Assembly: GCF_019966535.1 (NCBI RefSeq)
Contig: NZ_JAIMID010000021.1
Location: forward strand, 1-64,000
Direction of reading: 5' to 3'
Source: Mesobacterium pallidum
GTDB taxonomy: Bacteria; Pseudomonadota; Alphaproteobacteria; Rhodobacterales; Rhodobacteraceae
DNA: 64,000 nucleotides
Part shown: positions 45,040 to 52,716 of the stretch, piece by piece
Numbering within the stretch: the stretch's first letter is position 1
How the letters are laid out: each line of letters starts with the position of its first letter
Made by a program: the position numbers and the translations under genes
The notes under the pieces: model-generated
The model's database searches: none
What the model was told of the DNA's origin: nothing
What the model saw: the letters and a program-made list of their open reading frames with translations, nothing else

Positions 45040-45953
45040 GCCGCAATCTCCAGCGCCGTCTCAACCCGCTTAAGCATGGTCCAGATACCATCGGTGCCGG
45101 GACGCCAGTCGCTGTTGTGCCGCGACCAACGCTGCCAGCGCTGCCCATTGAAGATCAGCGGCTGGTCGGCTTGACGCGGGTAGCGGCTCGAAAGGGCCAG
45201 TGTCAGCCAGGGCTGCGCATAGAACATGTCCGGCGCAGCATCCGGATAGCCCCGCGGCAGCAGGATCAGGATGTCGGCCTGTGCCACCTGATATTTGCCG
45301 TCCGGTAGGCAATAGCCTCGCAGGATTACACCGGTCTGCGCTCCTTCGCGGTATTCGACGAAAGTCAGGCCGCGTCCTTCGAGGTATCGGCGATCACGCA
45401 TAGGCAGGATGGGGGCTTCCGCGCCTTCGGTCGAGGTAGTCGCCCCGGTGAAGAACCTCTCCAGACCTTTTCCGTCCAACCTGACGAGCTCGTTGTCGTC
45501 GATCGGACGGTCCTCAGCGCCACGGATTTCCATCCAGACACCGTAGTCCGGTTTGTCGGCGGCACCTGCCAGCTGCTTCAGGACCCGGCCGCTGATTACG
45601 CAGGCGCCCCATTCCTTCACCTGACCATCCAGTTCGATGCGGTAGGATTCCGCACTCTTGAACACGATGAAGCGCTCAACCCCTGCCGTGCGCAGATCGA
45701 CCGTCTCATCGAGCGTCAACTCTTTCAAATCGCCATTGCGAAGCAACTGGAACACCAAGTGCTCCTCCGCGGGACGCGCCGAGACGAGGTCCAGAAGTTG
45801 CCTCCCGGTCGGCACCGGATCGTCGATCCGGTATCCGTCAAAGGTGAGGTCTCCATTGCCGACCTGCACCCGGTACGGCCCCTGGGGGCGTGGGTTCCGT
45901 CCAGCAGCGACGCAAGCCGCCACGTCTTCAAGTTCAATCGTTTCCAGCGCCAT
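45036..45953 (-). CDS. Two ubiquitin-like domains fused to an E2-like domain
   Basis: 305 residues. Residues about 25-98 and 102-168 are two successive beta-grasp Ubl domains of the multiubiquitin type (YRVQVGNGDLTFDG, ...VDLRTAGVERFIVF, then YRIELDGQVKEWGACVISGR to KGLERFFTG). Residues about 185-305 are an E2-like fold (DILILLPRGYPDAAPDMFY, then WQRWSRHNSDWRPGTDGIWT). In the usual Cys position after the HN motif I see Ser, so an oxyester or a non-catalytic role is possible. No di-Gly end is left because the Ubl part is internal. It heads the minus-strand operon. Confidence 0.85.
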   Translation of the reverse strand: MALETIELEDVAACVAAGRNPRPQGPYRVQVGNGDLTFDGYRIDDPVPTGRQLLDLVSARPAEEHLVFQLLRNGDLKELTLDETVDLRTAGVERFIVFKSAESYRIELDGQVKEWGACVISGRVLKQLAGAADKPDYGVWMEIRGAEDRPIDDNELVRLDGKGLERFFTGATTSTEGAEAPILPMRDRRYLEGRGLTFVEYREGAQTGVILRGYCLPDGKYQVAQADILILLPRGYPDAAPDMFYAQPWLTLALSSRYPRQADQPLIFNGQRWQRWSRHNSDWRPGTDGIWTMLKRVETALEIAA

Positions 45954-46003
45954 GGCCAGTCTCCTTTTCTGTGCTCGCCGAACCAGACCGGCCTCATTTG
46001 GTG

Positions 46004-46086
46004 GATATAGTAGCCAAAGAATGGCCAGTCAATGGCTAACTGTAGGCTATTTTTAAGTTGACAATTGCTTCAAGTATGGCTATGTC
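46004..46086. promoter_or_regulatory. Divergent promoters with five TGGCTA-type repeats
   Basis: The minus strand has TTGACT (46032-46027) and TATATC (46009-46004), spacer 17, driving the Ubl operon. The plus strand has TTGACA (46058-46063) and TATGTC (46081-46086), spacer 17, driving the RHH operon. Repeats of TGGCTA or its complement occur at 46011-46016, 46022-46027 (TGGCCA), 46033-46038, 46043-46049 (TAGGCTA) and 46077-46082, overlapping promoter elements on both sides. They are likely operators for the RHH protein encoded next door, so both operons may share control. Confidence 0.75.
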
Positions 46087-46110
46087 TCACGTGTCTTGGA
46101 GGATAAGGAA

Positions 46111-46320
46111 ATGAGCAAGCGAACGATGACGCTCAATCTCACAGATGCGGAGATGGGCGTTTTGGAAGGCCTTTGCGCCAAAAAGGATCTCAGCAAGATC
46201 GGCGTGATAAGGCAGGCCCTGCGTCTGTATCAGATGGTCGATGTCCGGCTCGAGCGCGGCGACAAGCTGTTCTTCGAAGACGACAAGACCAAGGATAAGT
46301 CGGAAGTCATGATGCTATGA
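46111..46320 (+). CDS. Ribbon-helix-helix regulator
   Basis: 69 residues: MSKRTMTLNLTDAEMGVLEGLCAKKDLSKIGVIRQALRLYQMVD is a complete ribbon-helix-helix domain (strand, helix, turn, helix), with an acidic Lys/Asp tail. Such proteins bind short inverted or direct repeats, and a set of them surrounds its promoter. The ATG at 46111 has a strong AGGATAAGGA site. It overlaps the GNAT gene by ATGA. It may be an antitoxin or a common repressor of both divergent operons. Confidence 0.85.
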   Translation: MSKRTMTLNLTDAEMGVLEGLCAKKDLSKIGVIRQALRLYQMVDVRLERGDKLFFEDDKTKDKSEVMML

Positions 46321-46955
46321 CCGCCTACCAGGTCCATTTGTTCGATGCCGCCGCTGGTGCGATGGTCGAGGCCGATCTGCATGACGAGATTGCCGAGAAA
46401 CAGCTGATCGACTGGCAGTTCCAGTGGCGTCCGGCCGTCCAGGCCTACATGAAGCGTCTGGTGGACAACGGTATCGGTCCCGCCGACACCGCTTGGCCCC
46501 AAAGTTGGCACTGGGACTGGCGCGGCAAGATGAATGAGGTTCGTGGGCTGCTCGGCCATACTGGGTATAGTGTCGTCTGCCGCGATGTGACCCAAGGCAT
46601 GATGCGGCTAGATCTCGCCTCCCGCCGTGCTCGCTTGGACTCTCAGGCCGGACAGGATCTGGTCTATGTCGACTATCTCGAAGTCGCGCCCTGGAACTGG
46701 CGCGAACCTTATGCCGACGCGCCGATTTATCGACTGGTCGGCCCTGTGCTGATGCACGCCGCCATTACCCGCAGTGTCGACGAAGGCTTCAAAGGCCGCG
46801 TCGGCCTGCATTCCCTGCCGCAAGCAATCCCGTTCTATGAGCGCTGCGGCTTCACTAACCTCGGCACCCGGCCCGACGAGTATGAGGGCAAGTTGCCGTA
46901 TTTCGAGTCCACACCGGGCGCCGCCGAGGCATACCTAAAAGGAGAGCTAAAATGA
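46317..46955 (+). CDS. GNAT-family acetyltransferase
   Basis: 212 residues. The C-terminal half carries the GNAT core: YVDYLEVAPWNWRE, the GPVLMHAAITRSVDEGFKGRVGLHSLPQAIPFYERCGF block (cofactor pyrophosphate loop and last helix, YERCGF ending). The N-terminal 75 residues are unusual. An RHH partner followed by GNAT is the layout of RHH-GNAT toxin pairs, in which GNATs acetylate aminoacyl-tRNA, but this one is longer than those. It could equally modify a defence protein. Overlaps both neighbours by four bases. Confidence 0.8.
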   Translation: MTAYQVHLFDAAAGAMVEADLHDEIAEKQLIDWQFQWRPAVQAYMKRLVDNGIGPADTAWPQSWHWDWRGKMNEVRGLLGHTGYSVVCRDVTQGMMRLDLASRRARLDSQAGQDLVYVDYLEVAPWNWREPYADAPIYRLVGPVLMHAAITRSVDEGFKGRVGLHSLPQAIPFYERCGFTNLGTRPDEYEGKLPYFESTPGAAEAYLKGELK

Positions 46956-47431
46956 CTTACGGTATCTCCGCAGAATGGTCCAAAAAAATGCTCGCATTCG
47001 ACGAGCATGTTACCCCTGGAGCTGGAGCTCTTGCCACGCGCCCACATGTTGACCCTGATGCGGTATCTCTGCGTGTTGAAGAAACCCGACTGGTATTCGG
47101 CCACTTTATCAATGTCGCGCGCAGACAGCGGCGCCTGACAATCGAAAAGCTCGCCGACGACGCGGACATCGAGGTCGGCGAGCTGCTGAGTATCGAACAG
47201 GACCCTCATTACGAACCCGATCTCCGGACCGTATGGGGGTTGTCGAACGCGCTTGATCTGCCGCAGCCAAAGCTGATGGAACTGGCTGGCCTTGCGGTCC
47301 CAAAAGAAGGCCATTGGCTGGAAGAAGTCACACGATACGCCGCCAGGTCCGCTCCGATCAAGGATGTGACACCAGACGAACAAGCCTTTCATGACGCTGT
47401 TGTTGCAGCGCTGACGATGAAAGCGACGTAA
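46952..47431 (+). CDS. XRE-family HTH protein
   Basis: 159 residues. A helix-turn-helix of the XRE type (VARRQRRLTIEKLADDADIEVGELLSIEQDP, about 50-80) lies after a 45-residue N-terminal extension. The C-terminal 60 residues lack a known domain. It is followed by an ImmA/IrrE protease, the usual cognate pair in which the protease removes the repressor. Overlaps the GNAT gene by ATGA. Confidence 0.85.
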   Translation: MTYGISAEWSKKMLAFDEHVTPGAGALATRPHVDPDAVSLRVEETRLVFGHFINVARRQRRLTIEKLADDADIEVGELLSIEQDPHYEPDLRTVWGLSNALDLPQPKLMELAGLAVPKEGHWLEEVTRYAARSAPIKDVTPDEQAFHDAVVAALTMKAT

Positions 47432-47449
47432 CAGAGCGAGACGGGTCCC

Positions 47450-48376
47450 ATGGCCAAAAACTACATTCTTCGCCGGCGGACTCAGGAACGTATCGACGAA
47501 CGCGTTGAGCGGCTGCTGAACAGACTGGGCAATCCAGAGCCGCCGCTCAAACTTGAGCATGTCCGGGATGCACTCGACCTTGATCGGGCATACTTCCAAA
47601 AAGACGATCCATCGCTGATGGACGATGTCATCAGCATGTTGCGCGTCGCCGGGAAGCAGGTCTTGCGGCGACCAACTCTCTTCATAGATGCCGTCAAGAA
47701 ATTCGATCTGCGCGCCTTCTACCTTCCGGATGAGAAACGGATCCTAATGGACAAGGATCTGCACAAGCTGAAATTCCGTTGGATTGAAGCACATGAAGTA
47801 GGTCACAGCCTCTTGCCCTGGCACGAAGGGGCCATGCTCGGCGACGACAAGCAAACGCTCCGGCCCAACTGCCATGAACAGATGGAAGCCGAGGCGAACT
47901 TCGCTGCTGCGCGTCTTCTATTCTTGCGCGATAGGTTCGCCATCGAAGCACGGGACTATGCGCCAAGTTTGGAGGCGGTGAAGGCACTCCAGCCCCGCTT
48001 TGACAACACACTCACCACGACGTTCTGGCGTTGTGTCGAAATCTGGGGCGCCTCGACGCCTATCATCGGTCTGGTCACCGGACACCCGCATCCAATCAAA
48101 CGCGAAGCGGACTTCGACCCTAAAGAACCCTGTTCACACTTTGTGCAGTCGCCTGCGTTTGCAAGCGGCTTCAAAGGTTGCGATGAGATTGACGTCTTCA
48201 ATATGGTTGTGGATTATTGTTCGGCGGCCAGGGGTGGTCGACTGGGGGGTGCCGATATCGTACTCCATGATGACAACGGCGATCCACATGTCTTCACCTT
48301 TGAAACCGTGAAATGGGGATATGCGCTAACCCTCGGCGTTTACCGAGGTCCGCACCGATCAGTGATCGCAATCTAG
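47450..48376 (+). CDS. ImmA/IrrE-type metallopeptidase
   Basis: 308 residues. EAHEVGHSLLPWHEG is the HExxH zinc site (about 108-112), with a third ligand Glu in CHEQMEAEANFAAARLLF. The C-terminal 150 residues form an extra domain. ImmA/IrrE proteins cleave XRE repressors in response to DNA damage or phage attack. It lies last in the RHH-GNAT-XRE-protease series, 18 bases after the XRE gene. Confidence 0.9.
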   Translation: MAKNYILRRRTQERIDERVERLLNRLGNPEPPLKLEHVRDALDLDRAYFQKDDPSLMDDVISMLRVAGKQVLRRPTLFIDAVKKFDLRAFYLPDEKRILMDKDLHKLKFRWIEAHEVGHSLLPWHEGAMLGDDKQTLRPNCHEQMEAEANFAAARLLFLRDRFAIEARDYAPSLEAVKALQPRFDNTLTTTFWRCVEIWGASTPIIGLVTGHPHPIKREADFDPKEPCSHFVQSPAFASGFKGCDEIDVFNMVVDYCSAARGGRLGGADIVLHDDNGDPHVFTFETVKWGYALTLGVYRGPHRSVIAI

Positions 48377-48479
48377 CATATTCTAAGAGCCGTCTGACAA
48401 TGCCTGCCAAGCTCTCTGAAATGCTTGCGCTTCAAGGGTTGGCGCTGCTTGTCAATGACGGCCAATTGCTGCTGCGAGA

Positions 48480-48674
48480 TCATGCTTCATAGTAATTGTC
48501 CTCATCAAAAGGGCATTCACCCCGAAGCATGACCGCTCCGCGTTTCACCGAATTTTCTTCGGTGCCGAACACCTCCACAGAGTGCCGGCACCGGGTACAA
48601 GTGATGATGAGACCCGGAACCGCGCCATAGTCACCATCCAGTTCCTCTTCTGAGACATCGATTTTCACTCGCAT
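48480..48674 (-). CDS. Small Cys-containing protein
   Basis: 64 residues with TCTRC (CxxC), H-x-V and a late ECPF, giving a possible zinc site, and an acidic end. No family known to me. It follows the XRE-ImmA gene on the same strand by nine bases, and looks like the last gene of that operon. Confidence 0.6.
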   Translation of the reverse strand: MRVKIDVSEEELDGDYGAVPGLIITCTRCRHSVEVFGTEENSVKRGAVMLRGECPFDEDNYYEA

Positions 48675-48683
48675 GTGCCAACC

Positions 48684-49892
48684 CTATTGCGATTCACGCC
48701 GGGAGAATGGGATCACCGACCCTCCTGCAGGTGCACCTGTCTCACGCGAAGCGTCCGTCTTGAGAGCCAATGACACCACGTCGCCTGTTTTCTTGCTGAA
48801 CCAACCAGACGGAAGGCCGACGAGGTTCTCAATATCGCCTGGATGCATCGTGAACTCGACCGAAAGCAGGTCGTCCTTACTGCGGGTGCCGGAATCCACG
48901 ATCAGGCAAAGAGCGTCATGCAACATACGTGGCTTTGGAACAGCCCACTCCTTGTCCATCGGCTCTTGTCGGTTCCAGCCTTTGGCGGAATAGGTCTTAT
49001 AGAACTGCGTGGCATGATCCTGCGGGATGATTTCTAGATCCACCAACCGCTTGATCTGGGCCTTCACAGAAACGCGCCAACGTTCTTTCAGGGACAGCAA
49101 CCCTGCAAGGGAGTAGTTCGGGACCTCCGGCACATAAGTCGTCTGCGGCATAAGAAACGCGCTTGCGAAACGGAATGCCTGGCGCTCGATCTCTGGAAGA
49201 TCATCGCGCAATGCTTTTGCGCTGACATTCCGGTGCAGCACTGCATGACCCAGTTCATGAGCGGCGTCCATCTGACGACGGGGGAGATTCATCTTGTCTG
49301 ATGCGAGCAAGATGTGAGGACGGTCCTCGGACTTGGACCAGCTGCAGACGCCGTCGAGTTTGGACGTTCCCATTTCGATGGAGCCGACGACACAGCCGAT
49401 CTTTTCAAGGACCGCTACGACATTTGTGCAAGGGCCTTCGCCCAATTGCCAGTGGGACCGCAGTTCGCCGGCGATGTCCTCGATGTCTTCGTCCCGAAGC
49501 TGACTGTAGCTGGAGCCACCCAGAACGTCTGGAATGTCGAGTTCGGGGAAATCAACATAATGCTGCAAGACGTGGCTGATCTCATGTAGCCAGCTCACCT
49601 GAGAAGTTTGATACTCGCGGTCGCGCTTCAGCGTGCTGACCAGTTTTCGATAGAACATCGGTCGCGGGCTATCGAAGACCGGACGGAGAAAAAACTCTCG
49701 CCGGACCCGCAGGGCCTTCGCCAATTCTGCCAGAGCATCAGCTTCCGGCGCCTGTTTGCCGGTTTCCCAACGGGAAACCGAACTAGGGCTGACTCCCAGC
49801 ATCAAGGCCAACTCTTTCATGCTTTGAACGCGCCGGGCGGCGCGCGCCTCAACGAGACGTTCCGGCACGAAGCCGGGTGTTCCCACTCGCAT
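48684..49892 (-). CDS. XRE regulator fused to ImmA/IrrE peptidase
   Basis: 402 residues. Residues 1-70 are an XRE helix-turn-helix (MKELALMLGVSPSSVSRWETGKQ). Residues about 170-300 are an ImmA/IrrE peptidase with the zinc motif DAAHELGHAVLHRN and the downstream EIERQAFRFASAFLMP (third ligand). The rest is a sensor region of unknown type. A strong AGGAGGG lies before the ATG at 49892, so I chose this rather than an upstream start. It is a single-protein version of the pair at 46952-48376; the two may have different partners. Confidence 0.9.
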   Translation of the reverse strand: MRVGTPGFVPERLVEARAARRVQSMKELALMLGVSPSSVSRWETGKQAPEADALAELAKALRVRREFFLRPVFDSPRPMFYRKLVSTLKRDREYQTSQVSWLHEISHVLQHYVDFPELDIPDVLGGSSYSQLRDEDIEDIAGELRSHWQLGEGPCTNVVAVLEKIGCVVGSIEMGTSKLDGVCSWSKSEDRPHILLASDKMNLPRRQMDAAHELGHAVLHRNVSAKALRDDLPEIERQAFRFASAFLMPQTTYVPEVPNYSLAGLLSLKERWRVSVKAQIKRLVDLEIIPQDHATQFYKTYSAKGWNRQEPMDKEWAVPKPRMLHDALCLIVDSGTRSKDDLLSVEFTMHPGDIENLVGLPSGWFSKKTGDVVSLALKTDASRETGAPAGGSVIPFSRRESQ

Positions 49893-49922
49893 TTTTCCCT
49901 CCTCTGGTGCCGGTGGCACCCT

Positions 49923-50639
49923 TTACGCTTTGCCATCCTGTTCGTCATCCACAGATGGAGCCTCGGGGGGAACAAAAAGCTTCATCGTGCGCTTCAGGCG
50001 GACAGCACCGCTGGCAGGCAATGCGGGAGGAGTCGAAAACGGCGAGCTGGGTTCCGACACATCCCCGTCATCCGCGAGGTACTGGTCGATCCGTTCGTAG
50101 AAAAGGTATTGCTCATAATCGGAGTCAATGAGCCCGATGGCCAACTCCTTAATCTTGCCGGCTTGTTCAGGGTCGCGAGCGAAGAGAAACAAAATGCAGA
50201 TGTCCCCGATCTGAGGGGCAGTACCATCAAAATCGAAGTGAGGAGACAGCTTGTAGTTCAGTGTCACACCGGCCTTCCGCGACTTGTTCTTGACCGGAAG
50301 CTTGCTGGGTTCCGGCATTGCCGCGAGGCCAAGGATGAAGCCTTGCCCTTCATGCTCGAAACGCATGAACGGTTGGAAAACCTTGAAGTCCGAACCGGGG
50401 ATAATGCCGCCGTCGAGCAGTGCGCCGCCATGAAGTTCACAGACCTCCTGAAACCCCTTTTCCATCATGTGGAAACGCGACATTCCCTCAAGGCGCCGTG
50501 CACGACGTGTATCCAGACCAGAGTGATCCTGAATCATTCGATGAGCTTTAAGGGCTTCTCCGCGCAGGCGGTCCTCAAGATCAATGATCAGGCCGCGATA
50601 GATCGCGACCGGGAAACGGGTTTTGACAAAATCCCCCAT
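49923..50639 (-). CDS. Unknown protein upstream of the XRE-ImmA gene
   Basis: 238 residues. Blocks such as GDFVKTRFPVAIYRGLIIDLE, MMEKGFQEVCELHG and FHFDFDG look like a globular domain; the C-terminal 60 residues are Pro/Asp-rich. No family known to me. The ATG at 50639 has a GGAG site; a TTG at 50687 would lengthen it. It heads the operon of three minus-strand genes, 30 bases before the XRE-ImmA start. Because XRE-ImmA proteins often guard an effector, this may be the toxin or target, but nothing in its sequence proves it. Confidence 0.7.
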   Translation of the reverse strand: MGDFVKTRFPVAIYRGLIIDLEDRLRGEALKAHRMIQDHSGLDTRRARRLEGMSRFHMMEKGFQEVCELHGGALLDGGIIPGSDFKVFQPFMRFEHEGQGFILGLAAMPEPSKLPVKNKSRKAGVTLNYKLSPHFDFDGTAPQIGDICILFLFARDPEQAGKIKELAIGLIDSDYEQYLFYERIDQYLADDGDVSEPSSPFSTPPALPASGAVRLKRTMKLFVPPEAPSVDDEQDGKA

Positions 50640-50901
50640 GACTGCTCCGATTCTTTGGGGTTGCGTTTTGCGGGAAATGTGGCTCAAAAATTGCGTTAAG
50701 TCAATTGCGAGCAGCCGGCTTTGTTCATCTTATCGTCCTGGACATCCCGAGCTAGTGCCTCGCTTTGACCAAGTGCCGACCGGTCCAAGGCTGGCCGAGT
50801 GGCCTAGGACTGGATCCTCTCGAGGTTCATCCTGAAGACGAGGCCGGCGATAGGTTATTGTTTCACATGCCACTGCCGCATCTCCCTCGGCTGTTCCCCT
50901 A

Positions 50902-51475
50902 CCTTCCTTCGTGGCCACCGCACTTCTCCCTTTGTCTGAGTTGCATGACATGCTGGTCGCAGCTGTCGTCCCGTCCACAAAGGTTGTCGCCGATCCTTTT
51001 CCCCTGTCCCTGCGGGCCATTCCGCGCGGAACAAAAAGACCGGCGCCTGCCCCTCTCCGCTGCGCTTCGCCTTCGGTGTGGCCGGGCCTTGGCCAGCTGC
51101 AAGGTGACCATCATTGCAACGCAAACAAGGAGAAGAGCAATGACCACGAACTGCATCAAATTCACCAGCGCCGACATCGAAACCGCCAAGGGCGTCGGCT
51201 CCATCTCGACCCTGACCTTCGACCTCGACATCACGGTCGAACCTGTCGCAAGCGCGAACCCGATGGCCCCGACGCATCGCGTCCTCGGTCGCTCCCCGCG
51301 CGGCAAGCTGGTCGAGTGCGGCGGCATCTGGAAGAAGCAGAACAAAGAGACCGGCGCGGACTACTACACGCTGACCATCCGCGACCACTGCTTCAACGCC
51401 AACCTCGGCAAGGCCGCGAACCAGGTCGATCTGTCCCTGCAGGCCGTCATCCCCTGGGGTCCCAAAGACGCCGCC
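50902..51475 (+). repeat. Direct repeat copy 2 (leader plus DUF736 gene)
   Basis: Matches 35759-36345 in the same orientation. This copy lacks the short insertion and retains the natural DUF736 stop, so it is likely the original. Confidence 0.85.
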
Positions 51476-51478
51476 TAA
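51140..51478 (+). CDS. DUF736 family protein, copy 2
   Basis: 112 residues, MTTNCIKFTSADIETAKGVG to WGPKDAA, the full DUF736 length. A GGAGAAGAG site precedes the ATG. It differs from copy 1 in a few residues (for example HCFNAN for HGFNAN). It is close to the origin of transfer and on the side predicted to enter the recipient first. Function unknown. Confidence 0.88.
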   Translation: MTTNCIKFTSADIETAKGVGSISTLTFDLDITVEPVASANPMAPTHRVLGRSPRGKLVECGGIWKKQNKETGADYYTLTIRDHCFNANLGKAANQVDLSLQAVIPWGPKDAA

Positions 51479-51486
51479 GCCACGGG

Positions 51487-51515
51487 CCAGACCGCTCCGG
51501 CGGTCTGGCTCTTTC
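51487..51515 (+). terminator. Terminator after DUF736 copy 2
   Basis: CCAGACCGC (51487-51495) and GCGGTCTGG (51500-51508) form a perfect 9-bp stem, followed by CTCTTTC. Confidence 0.75.
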
Positions 51516-52127
51516 TCGTTCCGGGGGAACTTGTCCTCGACTGGTGCACTATTGGTGTCCGAAGGATGCGGTATATTTCGGACGCGGACGCCGACGCGGA
51601 TAGTCAGACTGGATAGTCAGACCGGATAGGTCGCCGACGCGGCTTCGATCTTTCTGTTCAGTGACAGCGCGGATCGCAGGAACCCCAGGCGGAACCGAAT
51701 GTCAGCATAGAAAACTGGGAGCCTACTGTGCGAGGTAAGCGCACCCCTTCTCTCAGTCGAGCAACCCGTGCCTGGGTCGTCTTGGCGAAGCTCCCTGGGG
51801 CGGCGAACTCGCCCTGCGCCGCAGGCAACGAAATCGCAAATCATCGTCATGCATCCCGGGGCAACGTCTCACGTGAGGATCACCGCCGCGCGCCTTTCCG
51901 TCGACCTGTTGGCCTTTCAGATCGCTAGCCCGGGGTCGAGCGGTCTGCAACGCCGGGGGCAGGTTTCTGGACGGCTGACGCCTTGAGCGCTGCCGAGGCA
52001 TCGCTCACAACAAACCTGCCCCCGGCGTGCTCCATTTCATTCCGCCCCGTGCCGGGTGCAGCCCGCTCTCATGCCCCCGGTCTTTTCCACGATCCGTCCA
52101 ACGACGATCAACGGAAAGGATCACACC
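51516..52127. other. Non-coding region left of oriT
   Basis: About 610 bases between the DUF736 terminator and the 58-residue gene. Several short frames exist on both strands, but none reads as a natural protein. The part from 52010 to 52090 resembles the leaders of other plasmid genes. As part of the predicted leading region it could hold single-strand promoters. Confidence 0.4.
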
Positions 52128-52304
52128 ATGACACTCGAACAATCCATCGACCTCGCCGAACTGCAAGCCGACATGGCCTTCGAGGACTACCTCGCCGCCT
52201 TCGACGAAGACGCCCATCCCGAGACCCTCGACAGCCTCGAGACCGAGGCGCTGATCGCCCGCAGCCGCTACGACGACCTGCGTTCTCTGGGACTGGGTCA
52301 CTGA
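52128..52304 (+). CDS. Small acidic protein
   Basis: 58 residues, MTLEQSIDLAELQADMAFED, with about one quarter Asp/Glu and no Cys, and probably all-helical. Small acidic genes directly beside oriT are common in plasmids and some are anti-restriction proteins (DNA mimics), but this one is not recognisable. An AAGGA site precedes the ATG. Confidence 0.6.
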   Translation: MTLEQSIDLAELQADMAFEDYLAAFDEDAHPETLDSLETEALIARSRYDDLRSLGLGH

Positions 52305-52311
52305 CCCAGAT

Positions 52312-52341
52312 ACCCCTGCGGGTCTTCGGATCCGCAGGGGT
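52312..52341. terminator. Hairpin after the small acidic gene
   Basis: ACCCCTGCGG (52312-52321) pairs with CCGCAGGGGT (52332-52341). No T run follows, so the terminator reading is tentative. Confidence 0.5.
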
Positions 52342-52616
52342 CTGACGTCGACTCTCAGAAGCATCGTGACGCTCGCAGACGGTGCGACCCGCGCCATCCA
52401 GCGCGGGCCATTTTCGTGTTCCTGGCGCCCGATCCGTGACCGGCTCGAGCGTTTGGTTTGCCTGTCGTCGTGTGCGTCATGAACACAAGTTTCGGAAGCT
52501 TTTTCGACCTGGTTGTCCTGCATCGATGAGGGCGGGACCCGTACCATGTCGCGCCGCGCCGCGGGGTCTTGATGGCGTCTATTTCCAGCAAAAAGACACA
52601 CTATGCAAAACGTAAT

Positions 52617-52690
52617 ATTGCGCAATGTGATGTATTGAAGTATAAGCGAAGGGGAGAAGGATGACGTTGGCAGGATATGGCCAATGTTTG
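52617..52690 (-). other. oriT: Candidate oriT with border-like nic core
   Basis: TGGCAGGATAT (52668-52678) matches the core of Agrobacterium T-DNA borders and VirD2 nic regions base for base. Minus-strand cleavage of ATATCCTG^CCA falls between 52671 and 52670. TTGGC and GCCAA flank it as a short inverted repeat, and the palindrome ATTGCGCAAT lies about 40 bases left. It sits directly before mobC and the relaxase. Confidence 0.75.
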
Positions 52691-52716
52691 CACATTTTGT
52701 CCGAGGGGTCTGACCC

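Noticed and set aside
51617..52001. Short minus-strand frames left of the small acidic gene
   Set aside because: Arg- and Pro-rich, typical of chance frames in GC-rich DNA; no start signal.
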